Source: an uncultured Eubacteriales bacterium
Lineage (GTDB): Bacteria; Bacillota; Clostridia; UBA1381; UBA9506
NCBI GenBank assembly: GCA_900545185.1
Contig: UQYH01000098.1
Coordinates: 1-8,127, forward strand
Direction of reading: 5' to 3'
DNA length: 8,127 nucleotides
Position numbers and translations under genes: made by a program. This document shows, piece by piece, positions 5,044 to 8,127 of the stretch (the first letter of the stretch is position 1; each line of letters opens with the position of its first letter). The notes under the pieces are model-generated. The model made no database searches and was not told the origin of the DNA. It saw only the letters and a list, made by a program, of their open reading frames with translations.

Positions 5044-6564
5044 ATGAGTGCAATTAAAATCGGATGGTCAGAAGTCAGCATTACGCCGGATAAGCCTGTT
5101 GCTCTGGAGGGACAGTTTGCCGAGCGTATTTCACAATATGTGGAAAAGCCGATTACCGCAACGGCCTTTGCCGTTGAATCGGACACGGAGCAAATGGTGC
5201 TTTGCAGCACCGATTTGGTCAGCGTATCCGGCTTTTTCTGCGAAACCGTCCGCGAAAAGTTAAAAGATAACGGCATGGGGCTGGATCCGCTGAAGGTGGT
5301 TATCAGTGCGATTCATACCCATACAGGTCCGGGCTATAGGGGACGCAATGTGAATGCAAGCAGCAAATTTGACGGAAAAAGGAACAGTTTTCGCGGCAGC
5401 CTTGAAAGCGTTTTGCCGCCCGGAAAAACATATGTGGAAAGCGCCGATGTCAGCGGCAATCAGGATATTGCAAGCCTCGATGAGCTTCTGACGTTTTTAA
5501 CCGACAGAGTGGCACAGTGTATTTTGGAGGCCTGGAAAAACAGAAAAGCAGGCTCTTTCACTAATGCTTTCGGCCGTGCGGCAGTCGGCATGTGCCGCCG
5601 TGCCGCTTACAGCGACGGCAGCGCGCAAATGTGGGGTGATACCAATGCGGCTGTCTTTACCGAACTGGAGGGCGGTAACGATTCCGGTGTAGAGCTTTTG
5701 TATGTTTTCGGCGCCAATAAGGAACTGACGGGTATTGTTATTAACATTGCATGCCCGGCACAGTGCGTACAACATCGCTTATTTGTGTCGCCGGATTTCT
5801 GGGGCGAGGCCAAAATGCTGCTGCGTGAGCATTTTGGCGAGGATTTGTTTATTTTGCCGCTGTGCGGCGCGGCCGGTGACCAATGTCCCGTCGATTTGGT
5901 ACGTTGGGTAGAGCCGGAAAGTGATGTGCATGACCCCAATATTACGCGCAAGCATCCCTTAAAACGTAAGGCAGACCCCTCTATGTTCGATATTGCCGGG
6001 ATGAAAAAAGCCGGCAAACGGATCGCCAATGAAGTTATCGAAGTATATAACGAAGGTCTTGATGATGCACAAGAGGATGTTCCCTTTGAGCACCGCGTTG
6101 AAATGATGCAGCTGCCTTTGCGCCGCGCAACGCTGGCGGAGGAAAAAGAAGCGCGTAAGGCCATAGCAGATTATCTGCGCGATAAGCCGGGTGATACGGT
6201 TGACTTTAACGATGCGGCTAAGCTTCAAATTTATTTAGGGGTTCTGCGCAGAATTGAATTACAGAATGTAATGGATATTGTGGAAACCGAAATTCATATC
6301 ATTCGCTTGGGCAGCATTGCCATTGCCAGCAACCCGTTTGAACTGTTTTTGGATTACGGCAATCAAATTAAGGCACGCAGCCACGCCGAGCAGACCTTTT
6401 TGATTCAGCTGGCAGCCGGCTGTGAAAGCTATCTGCCTACCGAAAAAGCCGAAAAAGGCGGTCATTACAGTGCCTTTATTGCCAGCGGTGAGGTCGGCCA
6501 TGTCGGCGGTGACCAGCTGGTGCGTGAAACGCTGAAAAATATTAACGAAATGTTTGCGGAATAA
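5044..6564 (+). CDS. neutral/alkaline ceramidase-like metal-dependent hydrolase, cytosolic
   Basis: The 506-residue product resembles the N-terminal catalytic domain of neutral/alkaline non-lysosomal ceramidases, zinc amidases. It is distant and has no signal peptide or C-terminal Ig-like domain, so it is probably cytosolic and unlikely to cleave ceramide. Motifs are GWSEVSITP (7-15), VVISAIHTHTGPG (85-97) with the zinc-type H-x-H, INIACPAQCVQHRLFVSPDFWGE (233-255), LCGAAGDQCPVD (273-284), ASNPFELFLDYGNQIK (428-443) with E433 as a likely ligand, and GCESYLPTEKAEKGGHYSA (459-477) with Y463. The second family histidine, normally in a segment ending in His-x-T/S, is replaced by ACPAQ; H244 may stand in. 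ATG 5044 is preferred because AAAGGGG at 5029-5035 is eight bases upstream; ATG 5011, overlapping the kinase stop, would add 11 Lys/Gln/Asn-rich residues and has no such site. In this operon it may hydrolyse an acylated or amide-linked sugar; this is inference. Confidence 0.75.
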   Translation: MSAIKIGWSEVSITPDKPVALEGQFAERISQYVEKPITATAFAVESDTEQMVLCSTDLVSVSGFFCETVREKLKDNGMGLDPLKVVISAIHTHTGPGYRGRNVNASSKFDGKRNSFRGSLESVLPPGKTYVESADVSGNQDIASLDELLTFLTDRVAQCILEAWKNRKAGSFTNAFGRAAVGMCRRAAYSDGSAQMWGDTNAAVFTELEGGNDSGVELLYVFGANKELTGIVINIACPAQCVQHRLFVSPDFWGEAKMLLREHFGEDLFILPLCGAAGDQCPVDLVRWVEPESDVHDPNITRKHPLKRKADPSMFDIAGMKKAGKRIANEVIEVYNEGLDDAQEDVPFEHRVEMMQLPLRRATLAEEKEARKAIADYLRDKPGDTVDFNDAAKLQIYLGVLRRIELQNVMDIVETEIHIIRLGSIAIASNPFELFLDYGNQIKARSHAEQTFLIQLAAGCESYLPTEKAEKGGHYSAFIASGEVGHVGGDQLVRETLKNINEMFAE

Positions 6565-6584
6565 ACGAAATGTTTGCAGAATAA
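6545..6584 (+). repeat. 20-bp tandem duplication of the hydrolase gene's 3' end
   Basis: Bases 6545-6564 (ending in the TAA stop of the hydrolase gene) are repeated directly at 6565-6584 with one difference, G to A (GCGG versus GCAG). The second copy lies after the stop, so it lengthens the gap without altering the protein. It looks like a slippage or short tandem duplication event. Confidence 0.9.
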
Positions 6585-6599
6585 AGGAGAATAAAGGAA
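6580..6599 (+). repeat. tandem 10-bp repeat giving two Shine-Dalgarno sequences
   Basis: AATAAAGGAG (6580-6589) is followed directly by AATAAAGGAA (6590-6599). Each copy carries a purine-rich ribosome binding core (AAAGGAG, AAAGGAA). The downstream core is 7-8 bases from ATG 6608 and is the usable one; the upstream core is about 18 bases away, too far for direct use but possibly a standby site. Confidence 0.8.
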
Positions 6600-6607
6600 G
6601 TGAAATG

Positions 6608-7954
6608 ATGAGCAGAGCAGCTTTTGTCGGCTTTGGTGAAGTAAACACCCCGGCTGATATTATTGTTCGCAAGTGCGCAAAAGCAGAGCAGGATTTACGT
6701 GCGGCAGGGCTTGATTTAGTCAGCGTATATCCTGTGACGGATGATTATGAGGAAAAAGACATCAAAAAAGCGCTGGATGCGCTTTCGGGTCAGCAATTTG
6801 ATGTTTTAATTGTGTGCATTGCAGGGTGGATTCCCAGTCATGCGGTCATTAAAATTACCGAGCGGTATCGTCATTTACCCATGGTTTTATGGGGCTTGTG
6901 CGGCTGGATGGAGGAAGGCCGCCTGGTGACAACGGCCGATCAGGCCGGCACATCGGCGCTGCGGAAAACCTTTGCCGATATGGGCTATACCTTTCAATAT
7001 GTGTATGACATCATCGGCAAGCCCTCCGGCGCTCAAACGGTGGCAGACTTTGCCGCGGCGGCCTTTGCAGCCAAAAAGCTGCGCAGTGCACGCGTTGGTA
7101 TGGCAGGCTATCGCGATATGAATTTGTACGGCACGCTGTATGACGGCGGCAGCTTAAAACGTGTGGTCGGCCCCGAAATCGAAACCTTTGAAATGCTGGA
7201 AATGAAGCAGCGCTATGACAAGATTACCGATGATGAAAAACGCGCGGTGGTTGACGGCGTTATGCGGAAGTGGACGTTTTTAAAAGAGCCGAACGAGGAC
7301 AGCATGATGCAGGCGGCCGGGTATTACCTGGCTGTTAAGCAGCTGATTGACGAACGCGGCTACGATGCCGTATCTCTTAAGGATGTAGACGGCATGAAAA
7401 AATTGCTGGGCTTTCCGCCGGCGCCGATTCTTTCGTTGCTTTCGGATTGTGCCGGAGTTTCCACCATCCCGGAAAACGACTGCTTGGGCAATGTAACCCA
7501 GCTGATGGTTAAGTATTTAACCGGTCAGTGCGGTGCGTATCTTGAATTTTATGAATTTTTCGAGGATCGCGTTCTGGCCGGTGTGCCGGACTACATTCCG
7601 GCAGAAATTACCGATGGTGCAACAACCGTTATGCCTGCGGCCTTTGGTGAATTATCCGAAGGACTTTTGAATGTATCAAAGGTGAAAACGGGCAAGCTTA
7701 CAATGTGCCGCCTGTTTTATGAGAACGGGCAATATTGCATGCATATGGTTACGGGCGAGGGCATTACGCCGCGCAAGTGGGAAGAAGCAGGCTGGACGCA
7801 GCCGGCACCGCAGCTTCCGGGTCTTGAAATTCTTTTGGAGGACACGGAGAATTTTGCACAAAATGTCATGTGCCAGCACTATATTATTTCGTATGGAGAC
7901 AATACGGAAAAAATGAAAAACCTTTGCAAAATTTTGGGGATTCGGGTGCTGTAA
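6608..7954 (+). CDS. L-fucose/L-arabinose isomerase superfamily-like protein
   Basis: A 448-residue protein related to the L-fucose/L-arabinose isomerase superfamily, manganese enzymes that convert aldoses to ketoses. The N-terminal Rossmann-like half shows AAFVGFGEVNTPAD (4-17), FDVLIVCIAGWIPSH (64-78) and LPMVLWGLCGWM (90-101). The middle has ARVGMAGYRDMNLYGTLYDG (161-180). The C-terminal half has IPENDCLGNVTQLMVKYLTG (287-306), the usual E-x-D-x-x-G segment with D291 as a likely metal ligand, and MCQHYIISYGD (421-431), with H424 as the likely histidine ligand. The glutamate ligand expected in the middle region is not obvious (YDAVSLKD, 252-259), and the family's H-C-G stretch is replaced by GVPDYIP. 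The domain is complete but the substrate is open. Start choice: AGGAAG at 6595-6600 is seven bases from ATG 6608, but ATG 6605, one codon upstream, is also possible. It is the last gene before the terminator. Confidence 0.75.
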   Translation: MSRAAFVGFGEVNTPADIIVRKCAKAEQDLRAAGLDLVSVYPVTDDYEEKDIKKALDALSGQQFDVLIVCIAGWIPSHAVIKITERYRHLPMVLWGLCGWMEEGRLVTTADQAGTSALRKTFADMGYTFQYVYDIIGKPSGAQTVADFAAAAFAAKKLRSARVGMAGYRDMNLYGTLYDGGSLKRVVGPEIETFEMLEMKQRYDKITDDEKRAVVDGVMRKWTFLKEPNEDSMMQAAGYYLAVKQLIDERGYDAVSLKDVDGMKKLLGFPPAPILSLLSDCAGVSTIPENDCLGNVTQLMVKYLTGQCGAYLEFYEFFEDRVLAGVPDYIPAEITDGATTVMPAAFGELSEGLLNVSKVKTGKLTMCRLFYENGQYCMHMVTGEGITPRKWEEAGWTQPAPQLPGLEILLEDTENFAQNVMCQHYIISYGDNTEKMKNLCKILGIRVL

Positions 7955-7978
7955 AATAACAGCCATATCTGCAAAATA

Positions 7979-8020
7979 AAAACAGTCCGGCCGATGCGAT
8001 TGCTTCGGTCGGACTGTTTT
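7979..8020 (+). terminator. intrinsic terminator closing the deoR-isomerase unit
   Basis: A 16-base left arm (7979-7994, core CAGTCCGGCCGA) pairs with 8005-8020 (core TCGGTCGGACTG) with a single G-T wobble. The 10-base loop can add two more G-C pairs. The right arm ends in TTTT. The left arm begins with AAAA, so the same hairpin could also terminate transcription arriving from the opposite direction. It begins 24 bases after the stop of the isomerase-like gene. Confidence 0.92.
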
Positions 8021-8047
8021 GTGTTCGGGCAGCTGTGCATAAAAATT

Positions 8048-8071
8048 TAGGCATATGGAGTTCGATGCCTA
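8048..8071. repeat. 7-bp inverted repeat downstream of the terminator
   Basis: TAGGCAT (8048-8054) is mirrored by ATGCCTA (8065-8071) around a 10-base spacer; GGCATA (8050-8055) can pair instead with TATGCC (8070-8075). It may be an operator or a leader hairpin for the next gene. The right arm overlaps both ATGs of a possible short ORF, so a hairpin here would hide its start. The arms are short and a chance match is possible. Confidence 0.3.
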
Positions 8072-8112
8072 TGCCGAAAGGAAAAAATAAAAAGCAGGCA
8101 GAAGCGGGTTAG
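8065..8112 (+). CDS. possible 15-codon basic peptide ORF upstream of the next gene
   Basis: ATG at 8065 or 8071 opens a short frame encoding MPMPKGKNKKQAEAG, ending at TAG 8110-8112. GGAG at 8057-8060 could serve as ribosome binding site: 4 bases from the first ATG, 10 from the second. The TAG overlaps the purine-rich site AGGAAAAAGG that precedes ATG 8124, a layout that would permit translational coupling. The peptide is lysine-rich and has no recognisable family. It may be a leader peptide, a small protein or chance. Confidence 0.25.
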   Translation: MPMPKGKNKKQAEAG

Positions 8113-8126
8113 GAAAAAGGTTTATG
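8111..8126 (+). promoter_or_regulatory. ribosome binding site and ATG of a probable following gene (cut by window end)
   Basis: AGGAAAAAGG at 8111-8120 is followed by ATG at 8124-8126, only one base before the window ends. The spacing from the first AGGA is about 9 bases, acceptable for a start. No coding sequence can be read, so this is a suggestion only. Confidence 0.35.
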
Positions 8127-8127
8127 T

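Noticed and set aside
5607..6164. 185-codon Ser-rich open frame on the minus strand opposite the hydrolase gene
   Set aside because: Low-complexity composition typical of antisense frames; the + strand product is continuous and matches a family.
6554..6607. TTG start at 6554 giving an 18-residue N-terminal extension of the isomerase-like protein
   Set aside because: The extension is translated from the duplicated stop and ribosome binding region and would overlap the upstream gene; ATG 6608 (or 6605) has a proper site.
1..8127. CRISPR array, insertion sequence, phage or defence system
   Set aside because: No regularly spaced repeats, transposase, integrase, or defence-type protein motifs were seen on either strand.

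Overview
The window looks like a chromosomal carbohydrate-catabolism locus from a Gram-positive Firmicute, most likely a gut-type member of the Clostridia. The evidence is strong AGGAGG-type ribosome binding sites, moderate GC content with AT-rich gaps, a GlpR/DeoR-type regulator, a classical intrinsic terminator, and one-way packing of genes on the + strand. The finer placement (an Oscillospirales-like organism) is only an impression.

Layout, all on the + strand. The first unit starts before the window. It holds the tail of an unassigned gene (ending at 97), a single-domain SIS sugar-phosphate isomerase (104-700), the decayed C-terminal half of a metallo-beta-lactamase-fold hydrolase (829-1287), a short archaeal-style triosephosphate-isomerase-like TIM barrel (1314-2012) and a long, divergent YjbQ/UPF0047 protein (2045-2665). 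A 125-base gap follows. It carries an extended -10 promoter overlapped by a perfect 7-base inverted repeat, a good candidate operator. The second unit is a DeoR-family repressor (2791-3555), an FGGY sugar kinase (3608-5014), a cytosolic neutral-ceramidase-like hydrolase (5044-6564) and a distant L-fucose/L-arabinose isomerase-like protein (6608-7954). A strong terminator at 7979-8020 closes it. The last 100 bases hold a possible 15-codon peptide ORF and the ribosome binding site and ATG of what may be the next gene.

How the genes may work together (inference). The ceramidase-like hydrolase could release or de-acylate a sugar or polyol derivative. The isomerase-like protein would convert aldose to ketose, and the FGGY kinase would phosphorylate the ketose. 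The SIS and TIM-barrel isomerases would then interconvert the phosphorylated products, with the DeoR protein sensing a phosphorylated intermediate. No transporter, aldolase or dehydrogenase is visible here, so any complete pathway must extend beyond the window. Several of the enzymes depart from their families at key motifs: Gly for Asn in the TIM N-x-K motif, loss of the GTWQ signature in YjbQ, a changed second histidine motif in the ceramidase-like protein, and changed metal and substrate motifs in the isomerase-like protein. The substrate is therefore unlikely to be simply fucose, xylulose or glyceraldehyde-3-phosphate, and it cannot be named from sequence alone. No CRISPR array, insertion sequence, phage gene or RNA gene was found.
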